DNA from: Synechococcales cyanobacterium 340R_concoct_173_sub
GTDB lineage: Bacteria > Cyanobacteriota > Cyanobacteriia > Leptolyngbyales > Leptolyngbyaceae
NCBI GenBank assembly: GCA_025354065.1
Contig: JANXNM010000405.1
Span: 1 to 11,255, forward strand
DNA length: 11,255 bases
Direction of reading: 5' to 3'
The notes below the pieces were generated by a model. That model did not search any database and was not told the DNA's origin. It saw only the letters and a list, made by a program, of their open reading frames with translations. Within the stretch, counting starts at the first letter, position 1. Every line of letters starts with the position of its first letter. This document shows positions 1 to 7,038 of the stretch, one piece after another. A program made the position numbers and the translations under genes.

Positions 1-136
1 CGCTCCCGATCGCTTTTGCTTGATCTTCGCCAATGTAAATCGGTAGGGCACGCCGCCCGGTGGAGTCTTTAAGTAGAACGATCGGACTGCGGGTGGCCGC
101 GTCCATTGCAATTCCCGTAACGCGCATCTCAATCAT
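1..136 (-). CDS. Bifunctional nuclease family protein (DUF151/BFN), 5' part only
   Basis: The minus strand reads from an ATG at 136 for 45 codons and runs off the left edge, so only the N-terminus is present. It begins MIEMRVTGIAMDAATRSP and continues with IVLLKD, then RRALPIYIGEDQAKAI. This is the signature start of the DUF151 (bifunctional nuclease, BFN) family: a short beta-strand lead, a 'SPIVLL+D' strand and a 'LPI+IG..QA..I' motif. Members of this family have been described as DNase/RNase proteins, and many bacterial and cyanobacterial homologues are uncharacterised. The gene is divergent from ribE across a 319-bp gap; I recall, but cannot check, that this family sits next to riboflavin synthase in other cyanobacteria. 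No clear Shine-Dalgarno precedes the ATG. Family assignment is firm; the biochemical role is not. Confidence 0.85.
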   Translation of the reverse strand, partial: MIEMRVTGIAMDAATRSPIVLLKDSTGRRALPIYIGEDQAKAIGS

Positions 137-455
137 GGGGGGTTGCCTGAAGGAAGAATACTCATTCCCAACGAAGAGCCTCTGACAAAAAGAATTTGCT
201 AGAAAACATATTGAATCACCTACATCTCTATTGTCAGGGAGCTATTTGAAATATGCAACAGAACTCTGTAAAATTGCTGACTAGTTTTAGCGATTCGGTG
301 TGAATAGGATGACAAAACAAGAATACTCCCTGATTTCAATTTTAGGGAGTATTCTTGGGCCAACTCAGCACCGTGAGGACGCGATAGAGTAAATGGGAGG
401 GTCTGATGATTAATCACATAAGGTCGCACAATTAAGATTTTGGGAGAAGGACAGG
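137..455. other. Divergent intergenic region between the BFN gene and ribE
   Basis: This gap should hold the promoters of both divergent genes. The main visible structure is the perfect stem-loop at 318-357, listed separately. A weak sigma70-like pair for ribE can be drawn as TTAATC (410-415), 17 bp, then TAAGAT (433-438); it matches consensus poorly. No FMN riboswitch signature was seen. A 27-codon plus-strand ORF starting MTKQEYSLIS (309-392) spans the stem-loop but lacks a convincing ribosome binding site. The sequence AAGAATACTC occurs at 154-163 and again in the left arm of the stem-loop. I see no supported gene here. Confidence 0.5.
318..357 (-). terminator. Perfect 14-bp stem-loop, terminator-like on the minus strand
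   Basis: CAAGAATACTCCCT (318-331) and AGGGAGTATTCTTG (344-357) are exact reverse complements separated by 12 nt. Read on the minus strand, the stem is followed directly by TTTTGTC, which resembles a short intrinsic-terminator U-tract. On the plus strand it is followed by GGCCAAC, with no T-run. It lies about 180 nt upstream of the BFN start codon and about 100 nt upstream of ribE. Terminating a neighbouring gene is not an obvious role because both flanking genes point away. It could act as an attenuator in the BFN leader, end a small minus-strand RNA, or be an mRNA structure in the ribE leader. Confidence 0.4.
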
Positions 456-1133
456 ATGTTTACGGGATTAGTGCAGGCGATCGGAACGTTGCAACTGTTG
501 GATTCGGAACATGTGGAAATTGGGGAACTGCCTAGCCATAGTCCTGTGCTGAAGGGGTTAGAAATTGGGGATAGTGTAGCGGTGGATGGGGTTTGTTTGA
601 CGGTGGAGAAGATCTATCCGATGGGGTTTGTGGCGGGAATTTCACCGGAGACTTTGAATCTGACGACATTGGGATATGGGCGAGGCGGCAGGGTGAATTT
701 GGAAACGTCGCTGCGGGTAGGAGGTAAGCTGGGCGGACATTTTGTCACAGGACATGTAGATGGATTGGGAGAGCTGGAGTCGGCGGTCGAATTGGCGACA
801 TCTTGGGAGATGACCTTTCGGACGGGAGATCCAAACGTGTCGAATTATGTGTTACGTAAGGGAAGTGTGGCGATTAATGGGATTAGTTTGACGATCGCGG
901 ACTGTGATGCGGTGGGGAGTTGGTTTAAGGTTGCGGTGATTCCCCATACCTATGAGATGACGAATTTGAGCTTTCTTCAGCCCGGTTCTAGAGTGAATTT
1001 GGAGGGTGATATTTTAGGGAAGTATGTGGAAAAATTTCTACTTTCACCTAAATCTGCGGGGTCTCCGGGGATGGCTTCGGGGGCTGATTTGGGGATCACC
1101 AGCGATTTTTTGATGGAGCATGGTTACGGTTAG
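456..1133 (+). CDS. ribE: Riboflavin synthase, alpha subunit
   Basis: This enzyme joins two molecules of 6,7-dimethyl-8-ribityllumazine to give riboflavin plus the pyrimidinedione precursor, the last step of riboflavin synthesis in the cytosol. The 225-aa protein starts with the diagnostic MFTGLV and has the two tandem lumazine-binding barrels of the family. Repeat 1 carries GDSVAVDGVCLTV (about residues 38-50), followed by SLRVGGKLGGHFVTGHVDG. Repeat 2 carries KGSVAINGISLTI, then VIPHTYEMTNL and VNLEGDILGKYVEK. Length is normal, with a slightly extended C-terminal tail. AAGGA (447-451) lies 4 nt before the ATG, a usable ribosome binding site. The gene is divergent from the BFN gene and convergent with menH, whose stop codon overlaps its own. 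The symbol is ribE or ribC depending on the species convention. Confidence 0.95.
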   Translation: MFTGLVQAIGTLQLLDSEHVEIGELPSHSPVLKGLEIGDSVAVDGVCLTVEKIYPMGFVAGISPETLNLTTLGYGRGGRVNLETSLRVGGKLGGHFVTGHVDGLGELESAVELATSWEMTFRTGDPNVSNYVLRKGSVAINGISLTIADCDAVGSWFKVAVIPHTYEMTNLSFLQPGSRVNLEGDILGKYVEKFLLSPKSAGSPGMASGADLGITSDFLMEHGYG

Positions 1134-1918
1134 GGGCTGGATGTATTTTTCAGGATAATTTGTACGATCGCATCCGGGGCTTCAATGTGGAGATTGTGAC
1201 CGATGTTAGCGATTGGGTGGAGTTGAGCTGTTGGGCAAAACTGCTGCATTTTTTGGTTGATGGCGCAAAATTTTGGGTCTGCGGTCCCGACGATGAGATG
1301 AAGGGGAATTTTAGCCTGTGGAAGTTCAGGCCAGAGTGAAGGTTGGGATCCGGTGCCCATGTTAACGAGCGATCGGGCCAGTTCTTTAGGATCGTTTTGA
1401 TGACGACGATCGAGGAGTTCGGGGAAACTGGGGTGAGTTCTAAGGCTCTTGAACAGGTCGGCTTGATACCACTTATTGAGAAATTTCGGGAAGTCGGCTT
1501 GAATAGATTCTGCGAGTTTCTTGTCTTGTTGACGACGATCGGATTGTTCGAGAGCGGTAGCGAGTCCGGGGGATGTGGACTCCAGGAAGGCAGCAGCGAA
1601 ACGATCGGGCCAACACAGCACTAGGTACAAGGCTAGTCGTCCGCCCATGGAATAGCTATAGAGAATGGGGCGATCATCAATCTTGCAATGATCGAGCGTA
1701 TCTAGGATTGCTTCGGCGGCTCCTTGCAGGGTGTAGGTGCGATCGGGAAGCGCTAGACTTTTGCCATGGCCGGGAAGGTCTAGTAAGAGAGAGTTGTATG
1801 GGTGAAGTTGAGTCGCAAGGGGAATGAAATCTTGGTGACTGCCGAGAAATCCATGGAGAAAGATTAGGGTTGGGCGATCGTTTCCCAACCCTGTCGCGAT
1901 CGTTTTACTCGATAACAC
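1130..1918 (-). CDS. menH: MenH-type alpha/beta hydrolase (SHCHC synthase)
   Basis: MenH eliminates pyruvate from SEPHCHC to form SHCHC in menaquinone synthesis; in cyanobacteria the same pathway makes the phylloquinone of photosystem I. The 262-aa protein shows the alpha/beta-hydrolase order: LIFLHGFLGSHQDF (about 18-31), LLLDLPGHGKS (44-54), nucleophile elbow YSYSMGGR with Ser90, acid GTAD with Asp214, and IGHNLHIEAP with His241. The arginine after the elbow (Arg94) and lid arginines near 128-129 and 171-172 match positions that bind substrate in E. coli MenH. One oddity is Ser88, where the elbow usually has glycine (G-x-S-x-G). It starts with GTG one base after the GH57 stop codon, so it is translated with GH57. 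Its TAA overlaps the ribE TAG tail to tail. Other alpha/beta hydrolases are possible but fit less well. Confidence 0.85.
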   Translation of the reverse strand: MLSSKTIATGLGNDRPTLIFLHGFLGSHQDFIPLATQLHPYNSLLLDLPGHGKSLALPDRTYTLQGAAEAILDTLDHCKIDDRPILYSYSMGGRLALYLVLCWPDRFAAAFLESTSPGLATALEQSDRRQQDKKLAESIQADFPKFLNKWYQADLFKSLRTHPSFPELLDRRHQNDPKELARSLVNMGTGSQPSLWPELPQAKIPLHLIVGTADPKFCAINQKMQQFCPTAQLHPIANIGHNLHIEAPDAIVQIILKNTSSP

Positions 1919-1919
1919 G

Positions 1920-4130
1920 TTATGGAATTGTCACCGGAATCAACGCATTTTCAGGGAAATACTGTCGATAACGGCCACCATCAGACAGCACAGCCACTAC
2001 TCGAAGCTGAGAATCCGGTTCCATCTGTAAATCGGCCCAAGGAATACTGACTTCCAGACAGGTCTCTAAGGCAACGGACGATCGGCTCGCCCGAGAATGC
2101 CAACGCCAATGTTCGCCCGCTTCTTGAAACCATACCGTTTTAGTCAGCAAATTAATGCCGAGGTGATGACGGAAGTGATAGTTCAACGGTGCTTCGTCCG
2201 GTAAATCAACTAGTGGCAAGGGGCTGTTGAAGGTCGGATGATTTTCGTAATACCAGAGTAAATTAAGTTCTGGCGGACAGTCTATACCCGGTTTAATTCC
2301 AGCTTGGAAGTCTAGGCGGAGGTACAGATTTTGGTGATCGTAGCCATACCAGAGCCGTTGGACTGCGCTACTTTGGTGCATAGTTCCCCGTGCGCCGCCT
2401 ACTTCAAAGCGTCCGGCCCGATCCCAGTCCTGTTCGTCGCCACGCCCATCAATGACTGGATGAATGAAGCCTTCGGGGGCACGATCGCCCTTAGCTGCAT
2501 GGATTTCGACTGGACGGCGGATTTCATCGGGGACAGGTTCGCCAAGTAACTGGTAAACCGCGATTAAATGTTCGCGGAAAAGTTGATCAAAAATCGCATC
2601 GTGATTAGACGAGTGACCTTCACCAAACCACCAGAACCAGTCAGAACCTTCCGCTGCGTCCATCGCTTCCCAGACTTCGGGATTGGATTTTTCTGTAGCT
2701 TCGGGGTGACGAGCTAAGGTATCACGGGCAGCAGTCAGCATGTCCCAAGCGCGATTTTTTGCCGGGTCGCCAATCCAGGTTGTAAAACTGCCATCGACCC
2801 AGGAACCGCTGTGGAGTTTCTCACAGGGAATTTCTGCGGTGACAGGGAATTCATCTAAATATTCGGAGACGGTGACGAGTTTGATGTGGGGTGCATCATT
2901 GAGAATTCCATAGAGGGTTGTGAGGAATGGAATGCCATCTTGGGGATAGAATTCCCAACAGTTTTCACCATCAAGAGCGATCGTGACTAGATGCGGCTCG
3001 TCGGAGTTTTGGAGTTTACGGGCGATCGCTTCCAAGTGACCCACTAGATCGGTGGCTGCTTTTTGGGCATCCATACCGCTGTAGGTGAAGCCAATTAGGT
3101 CAGACAAACGGTGATCTCGGAATACGATCGCGAGGTCGCCGTTTTCGGTCGCAAGACGGTAGGGACGATAAAGCATGTCAGGCTCTTGGACGGTGCCGCG
3201 TTCGTCCCGGTGGAAGAAGTGTTTGAGGGTCCAACCTAGAACAGCTTCATCGGAGCAAATCCAGCGAATTCCTTCCTTGGCGATGTAGGGCAAGATTTCC
3301 GGGCTGACGGATTGTTCAGATGGCCAGAGTCCGCGCAAAGGAGTGCCAAAGCGGTCTTCGTACATTTCGCGGGCTTTACGGAGGTGACGGGCGATGTCAT
3401 CGGGGTACCGGAAGCGTTGTTTGGGGAGACCCATTTGAGGGACCGCAACGCGACCAGAATCGGTATCCGCCAAGAGTGGCATGATCGGGTGAGTGTAGGG
3501 CGTAGTGGTGACTTCGATCTGTCCACTTTCCTGCATAGCCCGGTGTTTCGGAATTATTTGGCTAAGAATTTCGCGGTGTTTAGCAATGATCCGTTGCCGA
3601 TCGCCTAGGGTAAAGTCTTGCCCTTTGTCAAGCCAAGCGCGAATTTCGGGATCATCCCAGAACAATGGATCAATCCAAGTGAGATTATGCCAAGTGAGCA
3701 AATCACCGTAATCCCGATCGACCCAGTTTTCAAAACACCAGCGACGACCATTGGTTTGGCGTTGATTATAAAGTTCGCTGTAGCGCGGATGAGGGTCAAT
3801 CATCGTGCGGTGATGGGCATCAAAGAAATGTTCGATGATGAATTCTTTGGTTTCAGAAAGAAGTTGATCGATCGGAGTGAGCGTTGCCTTGAGATATGGA
3901 TCCAGTGCTTTGCCTTCCGCATAGTCCTCGATTTGCATCATTAGCGATGGCACGAGGTTTACGGTTTGATGGAGATTTGGATATTTTTCAAGAAGAAGAA
4001 TTAGATCCAAATAATCTTTTGTGCCATGTAACCGGACCCACGGCAAGCGATATTCACCGTCAGCGACACGACTTTTGTAGAGAGGTTGGTGTTGGTGCCA
4101 GATGAATGCGACGTGGAGAGGATGAGTCAT
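1920..4130 (-). CDS. Glycoside hydrolase family 57 protein with C-terminal beta domain
   Basis: A 736-aa retaining alpha-glucan hydrolase or transferase of family GH57 (alpha-amylase, amylopullulanase or 4-alpha-glucanotransferase type), probably acting on glycogen-like glucans. No signal peptide is seen, so it is likely cytosolic. All five conserved GH57 regions can be found: WHQHQP (11-16); GQIEVTTTPYTHP (203-215); GLWPSEQS with the expected nucleophile Glu272; IALDGEN with the expected acid/base Asp387; and WVDGSFTTWIGD (444-455). A helical region follows, with the DWFWWFGEGHSS motif (497-508). Residues about 555-736 form a separate beta-rich domain (LWYGYDHQNLYLRLDF, EVSIPWADL) resembling DOMON/carbohydrate-binding-like C-termini. 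The ATG has no clear Shine-Dalgarno. The stop codon is 1 bp from menH, an odd metabolic pairing. Exact substrate specificity cannot be read from the sequence. Confidence 0.9.
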   Translation of the reverse strand: MTHPLHVAFIWHQHQPLYKSRVADGEYRLPWVRLHGTKDYLDLILLLEKYPNLHQTVNLVPSLMMQIEDYAEGKALDPYLKATLTPIDQLLSETKEFIIEHFFDAHHRTMIDPHPRYSELYNQRQTNGRRWCFENWVDRDYGDLLTWHNLTWIDPLFWDDPEIRAWLDKGQDFTLGDRQRIIAKHREILSQIIPKHRAMQESGQIEVTTTPYTHPIMPLLADTDSGRVAVPQMGLPKQRFRYPDDIARHLRKAREMYEDRFGTPLRGLWPSEQSVSPEILPYIAKEGIRWICSDEAVLGWTLKHFFHRDERGTVQEPDMLYRPYRLATENGDLAIVFRDHRLSDLIGFTYSGMDAQKAATDLVGHLEAIARKLQNSDEPHLVTIALDGENCWEFYPQDGIPFLTTLYGILNDAPHIKLVTVSEYLDEFPVTAEIPCEKLHSGSWVDGSFTTWIGDPAKNRAWDMLTAARDTLARHPEATEKSNPEVWEAMDAAEGSDWFWWFGEGHSSNHDAIFDQLFREHLIAVYQLLGEPVPDEIRRPVEIHAAKGDRAPEGFIHPVIDGRGDEQDWDRAGRFEVGGARGTMHQSSAVQRLWYGYDHQNLYLRLDFQAGIKPGIDCPPELNLLWYYENHPTFNSPLPLVDLPDEAPLNYHFRHHLGINLLTKTVWFQEAGEHWRWHSRASRSSVALETCLEVSIPWADLQMEPDSQLRVVAVLSDGGRYRQYFPENALIPVTIP

Positions 4131-4270
4131 GGATTAAAAATAATGAGTGGATAAGAGCAACAGTGCTTTTAAGTATTATGGGAAATTTTAAGGCGCTTGA
4201 GGTGAATTCTTAAGGGTGAATTTCGTATTGGAGGGGCGATCGATCGGGGATCGCACAAAAATTCTTAGGG

Positions 4271-4290
4271 GATCAGATAACCTATCGATC
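4271..4290 (-). terminator. Weak hairpin just past the CDF gene
   Basis: Read on the minus strand, GATCGATA, then GGT, then TATC-T-GATC forms an 8-bp stem with one bulged T. It begins 3 nt after the transporter stop codon. A run of five T follows, but only about 9 nt past the stem, so it is not a canonical intrinsic terminator. A second 6-bp stem (4236-4254, GCGATC/GATCGC) lies further downstream and is built from HIP1-like sequence. Confidence 0.2.
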
Positions 4291-4293
4291 GGA

Positions 4294-4968
4294 TTACACC
4301 CGAAACAATCGCCGACCGCTCTGAACCACCAACGGCACCGCCACAACAATCATCAAACATGCGATCGCCAACCCCACCGCACAATCCGCCCACATCCAAT
4401 GCATCACCGCCACCGCGATCGCCGCCACAACAACCCCCAACGAACCCAAAAAATCCCCAACAACGTGTAAAAACGCGCCCTTAATATTTAGATTCTGCTG
4501 CGAACCGGAATGTAACAGTGAAATATTAACGCCATTAACAAATAAGCCAACGATCGCTGTCAACAGCATGGGTATCGCCTCCAACGCATCCCCTTCATGA
4601 TGCCAATGCAATACCGCCTCCAACGCAACCCAAACTGCCGTCCCCACCAAACCCAAACTATTTATAAACGCAACCCAAGTCTCGGAATTCGGTTCATGAT
4701 CCGTCAAAGAAAGATTATGCTGCCCAATCCATCCCGACTTCAAAGCTGGACGTGCATTCACCGTTGCCCAGAGCGCCAATCCCAACGCTGCACTATCGGC
4801 AACCAAGTGCCCAGCCTCCGCAACCAACGCCACACTATGACTGCGCCAACCGACCAACGCCTCGATCGCAGCAAATCCTAAAACGAGCGCGAGCGCCCAA
4901 CTGAGTTGACGTTGTTTTTGTTGAGGCTGAAAACTGAGGAGACCAAGCTGCGAGGAAAAATGTTGCAT
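4294..4968 (-). CDS. CDF-family cation efflux protein lacking the C-terminal domain
   Basis: A 224-aa inner-membrane transporter of the cation diffusion facilitator family (ZitB/CzcD type), which exports divalent metals such as zinc in exchange for protons. Six hydrophobic segments are visible. The metal site is intact: VAEAGHLVADSAA in TM2 gives His54 and Asp58, and GAFLHVVGDFLGS in TM5 gives His168 and Asp172. This HxxxD/HxxxD pair is the zinc-type arrangement. The TM4-TM5 loop is short and not histidine-rich. The protein stops at GRRLFRV right after TM6, so the usual cytoplasmic metal-sensing, dimerising domain of roughly 80-90 residues is absent. The frames downstream do not encode it, so no simple frameshift explains the loss. 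Shortened CDF proteins are known, so it may well be functional. Metal specificity is inferred only. It is 89 bp downstream of cynS. Confidence 0.85.
   Translation of the reverse strand: MQHFSSQLGLLSFQPQQKQRQLSWALALVLGFAAIEALVGWRSHSVALVAEAGHLVADSAALGLALWATVNARPALKSGWIGQHNLSLTDHEPNSETWVAFINSLGLVGTAVWVALEAVLHWHHEGDALEAIPMLLTAIVGLFVNGVNISLLHSGSQQNLNIKGAFLHVVGDFLGSLGVVVAAIAVAVMHWMWADCAVGLAIACLMIVVAVPLVVQSGRRLFRV
4361..4422. repeat. HIP1 palindromes (GCGATCGC)
   Basis: Two exact copies of the highly iterated palindrome core lie here (4361-4368, 4415-4422) inside the transporter gene. Six more are at 3022-3029, 6684-6691, 7889-7896, 8108-8115, 9945-9952 and 10660-10667. Eight copies in 11.3 kb against an expectation of about 0.2 is a cyanobacterial hallmark. 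Many single-mismatch variants (CGATCG cores) are also present. All eight perfect copies fall inside genes. Confidence 0.9.
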
Positions 4969-5057
4969 CGTAAATCAGAACAGCGCTAAAGGTCTTTTTC
5001 TACTAAACCTAGATTTAAGCTTAAAAGTTCCCCAACAACGCGCTAATTGTTCTAAAA

Positions 5058-5504
5058 CTACCATTTCTTATACGGAAGAAATTTGCCGTTCATCGTCACC
5101 TTAACCCGATCGCCCTTGGGATCTTCGACCTTTTCAATATCCAGAGTGAAATCGATCGCACTCATAATCCCATCTCCAAATTTTTCTTGGACCACCTCCT
5201 TCATCGGGAAACCATAGACCTGCATAATTTCGTAAAAGCGATAAATGAAAGGATCCGTCGGCACAACTGGCCCTAAGCCCTTCACCGGATAAGCGACTAA
5301 CTGAGACTTGATTACAGGCGGCAAATCTAATACATCTAGCAGTTTCTCCGCCTGCTCAAGGGATGCGCTCGCCTGCTGATAAAACAACGCCGCTACCCAA
5401 ACTTCGTTCTGACCTAACAGTATGCCTAACTGCTCAAAACTCAATCCCTTTTCTTTTTTAGCAGATAACAATATTTCAGTTAATTCAGACAACATTGCGC
5501 CCAT
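5058..5504 (-). CDS. cynS: Cyanate hydratase (cyanase)
   Basis: Cyanase uses bicarbonate to break cyanate down, giving ammonia and CO2 overall, so it detoxifies cyanate and supplies nitrogen and carbon. The 148-aa length fits the family. An N-terminal helical, lambda-repressor-like half (1-75) is followed by the catalytic half with [17 protein letters not shown] (82-98), [12 protein letters not shown] (108-119) and the C-terminal GKFLPYKKW. The catalytic Arg89, Glu92 and Ser115 are all present, matching Arg96, Glu99 and Ser122 of E. coli. Start choice: the ATG at 5504 gives MGAML; an in-frame ATG at 5495 would be three residues shorter, and neither has a clear Shine-Dalgarno. No cynABD-type cyanate transporter genes are beside it. 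A loose NtcA-like site lies upstream. Confidence 0.96.
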   Translation of the reverse strand: MGAMLSELTEILLSAKKEKGLSFEQLGILLGQNEVWVAALFYQQASASLEQAEKLLDVLDLPPVIKSQLVAYPVKGLGPVVPTDPFIYRFYEIMQVYGFPMKEVVQEKFGDGIMSAIDFTLDIEKVEDPKGDRVKVTMNGKFLPYKKW

Positions 5505-5556
5505 TTCCCATGACTAGAATTTCATCTAGTTGTAGAAGAATAGGCGCGATCGTACC

Positions 5557-5570
5557 GTTACAATGGCTAC
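5557..5570 (-). promoter_or_regulatory. Loose NtcA-like site upstream of cynS
   Basis: On the minus strand this reads GTAGCCATTGTAAC, which fits the relaxed GT-N10-AC form but only one half of the GTA-N8-TAC consensus. It is centred about 59 bp upstream of the cynS ATG. A TAN3T hexamer (TATTCT, 5542-5537) lies only about 14 nt downstream, shorter than the roughly 22 nt of typical NtcA-activated promoters. NtcA control of cyanase genes is known in some cyanobacteria, but this match is weak. Confidence 0.15.
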
Positions 5571-5607
5571 AAAAAAGAAGGTGAACCTACAGATCTCTAA
5601 CAGAAAT

Positions 5608-6339
5608 CTAAACTGCCGTCACATCATTTTTTGCCCCTTCAACAGGAACTTCCACAGGCGCTACTTCGATCGGTGCCGCTCTAGCTGCCTTGTCTTGTTC
5701 ACGTTGATCGCGTTTTTTACGATCGGCTGCCAGAATATCCGCCATCACAATTTGTGCCGCTGCCATCTTCTCCAGATTGCTGCGATAAAGCTCCAAATCC
5801 TTCTGAACCTTGTCCACCGACAAATTCAACGTCTGGGCAACGGTTTTCAAAGCTGTATTGAGACCCTCTTTGTCCTTGAGTTTTTCCCCATCTAGTTTCT
5901 CTAAAAGCGCATAGACCCCGATCGCAAACACACGACTGTACTTAAACTTCGCATTCCCCGAAACCTGAGCCATCGCCGTCGCAAGCGTTCCCGTTGCCCC
6001 GCCGTTCATCAAGCCATCCCACGTCAGCCCGTCTACGGACCCAAGTAAATCTGCTGCATCCATGCGGAAGTTAGCCGCCTCACATTCTACAGACTTACAA
6101 AGCGCATTAAAAATTGATTCCCGATCGGCATCAGGACGATAACCCGTCATCAATCGATCGTAGGCCGAGACCAACCCCAACGCATAAATCGGACTGTAAG
6201 CGTAATCCGTATTGACCATCAGCAAATGCATCTCCGACATCAACTCATCCACCACACGGCGATAAATCGAATTAATGGGACGCGTATGAAGCGTATAGAA
6301 GGTGCGCTTTGAGTCGGAAACGGTGCGAGTATTGGTCAC
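5608..6339 (-). CDS. thf1: Photosystem II biogenesis/repair protein Psb29 (Thf1)
   Basis: Thf1/Psb29 is a mostly helical, thylakoid-associated protein. It works with the FtsH protease complex in turnover of photodamaged photosystem II, and the plant homologue is Thylakoid Formation 1. The 243-aa protein opens with the family signature RTVSDSKRTFYTLHTRPINS (5-24), then YRRVVDELMSEMHLL and a YSPIYALG segment, followed by RESIFNALC. The C-terminus is a charged predicted coiled coil (about 195-225, AADRKKRDQREQDKAARAA) and a Pro/Val-rich tail. The start is GTG at 6339. Reading upstream in frame gives no ATG, GTG or TTG before a stop, and the N-terminus lines up with the family. No good Shine-Dalgarno is visible. 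It lies 157 bp after the TPR gene and 103 bp before cynS, probably as its own unit. Confidence 0.96.
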   Translation of the reverse strand: MTNTRTVSDSKRTFYTLHTRPINSIYRRVVDELMSEMHLLMVNTDYAYSPIYALGLVSAYDRLMTGYRPDADRESIFNALCKSVECEAANFRMDAADLLGSVDGLTWDGLMNGGATGTLATAMAQVSGNAKFKYSRVFAIGVYALLEKLDGEKLKDKEGLNTALKTVAQTLNLSVDKVQKDLELYRSNLEKMAAAQIVMADILAADRKKRDQREQDKAARAAPIEVAPVEVPVEGAKNDVTAV

Positions 6340-6496
6340 GGGTGAGGCTCTTGATGAGTTTGCTACATTTTTCTTAATAGTACCTCATTTGTTGAACCCA
6401 ACTCATGGCCATGATCCCGACTTGACACTTCGCCCCCTATATTAAAACGTGTTTAAAACCTGAATCTGAACGGTCAAGTTGATTGACTAACATGGG

Positions 6497-6967
6497 CTAA
6501 CTCAGGTGAGCCGTACACTCCAAAATCATGCGTTGATTTTCCACAGAGTAGGGCTGAATCTCTAAAGCCTGACGAAAGGCTTGACTAGCTTGACGATATT
6601 CAGACAGCTTAAGATGGCACAATCCCATGCCATGAAGTGCCCCAAAATGGAATGGATTAAGCGCCAAAGCTCGTTGACAGTCGGCGATCGCTTTTCGGTG
6701 ATGGTCTTGAATAAAATAAACCACCGCTCGACGATTCCAAGCTTCGGCAAAATCTGGCATCGATCGAATCACCTGAGTCAGCACCGATTCGGCCTCATCC
6801 AATTCGCCCATATTTTGTAAAAGCTGCGATCGTTGCAAAATTTGCAATCCCATTGTCCCCTTTTGACCAAACCAGCGTCGCCAGAGTTCGTGAGTCGCAC
6901 TATCTCTAGTAAACAAGTCATTACTCTTCAGATTTTGTAGTAGTAAATTGAGCGGAATGGTATCCAT
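6497..6967 (-). CDS. Small tetratricopeptide repeat protein
   Basis: A 156-aa soluble protein with no signal peptide or membrane segment. Residues 1-38 hold a helical lead with DSATHELWRRWF. Three TPR units follow: about 39-72 (LQRSQLLQNMGELDEAESVLTQ), 73-106 (AEAWNRRAVVYFIQDHHRKAIADCQRALALNP) and 107-140 (FGALHGMGLCHLKLSEYRQASQAFRQALEIQP). The third is the closest to the TPR consensus. Small TPR proteins with an N-terminal 'ELWRRW'-like helix are common in bacteria and act as protein-binding scaffolds; the partner cannot be inferred here. It is divergent from the small ORF at 7039 and 157 bp upstream of thf1, without tight coupling. The ATG at 6967 lacks a Shine-Dalgarno. Confidence 0.85.
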   Translation of the reverse strand: MDTIPLNLLLQNLKSNDLFTRDSATHELWRRWFGQKGTMGLQILQRSQLLQNMGELDEAESVLTQVIRSMPDFAEAWNRRAVVYFIQDHHRKAIADCQRALALNPFHFGALHGMGLCHLKLSEYRQASQAFRQALEIQPYSVENQRMILECTAHLS

Positions 6968-7027
6968 GGGGCGGGACTGAAAAGATTATGGTTACATCCA
7001 TATTGTAGAAAATTTATCACGATTTAT

Positions 7028-7031
7028 GGAG
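7028..7031 (+). promoter_or_regulatory. Shine-Dalgarno GGAG for the 53-codon ORF
   Basis: GGAG, within TGGAGAG, lies 7 nt before the ATG at 7039. This is close to ideal and stronger than the leaders of most genes in this window. It is the main reason for calling the short ORF. Confidence 0.45.
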
Positions 7032-7038
7032 AGTACTA

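Noticed and set aside
220..429. Minus-strand frame of 69 codons between the BFN gene and ribE
   Set aside because: It runs straight through the perfect stem-loop, has no ribosome binding site, and the product resembles no protein I know. It is probably chance in a regulatory gap.
137..455. FMN riboswitch upstream of riboflavin synthase
   Set aside because: The conserved RFN core blocks (such as the AGGGTGAAATTCCC-type element) are not present.
4200..4293. Frameshifted C-terminal domain of the CDF transporter
   Set aside because: The three frames after the stop codon were read. One is open for over 30 codons, but its sequence does not resemble a CDF cytoplasmic domain.
6422..6443. TTGACA followed by TATATT as a plus-strand promoter
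   Set aside because: Spacing is only 10 bp instead of about 17, and the plus strand downstream is antisense to the TPR gene.
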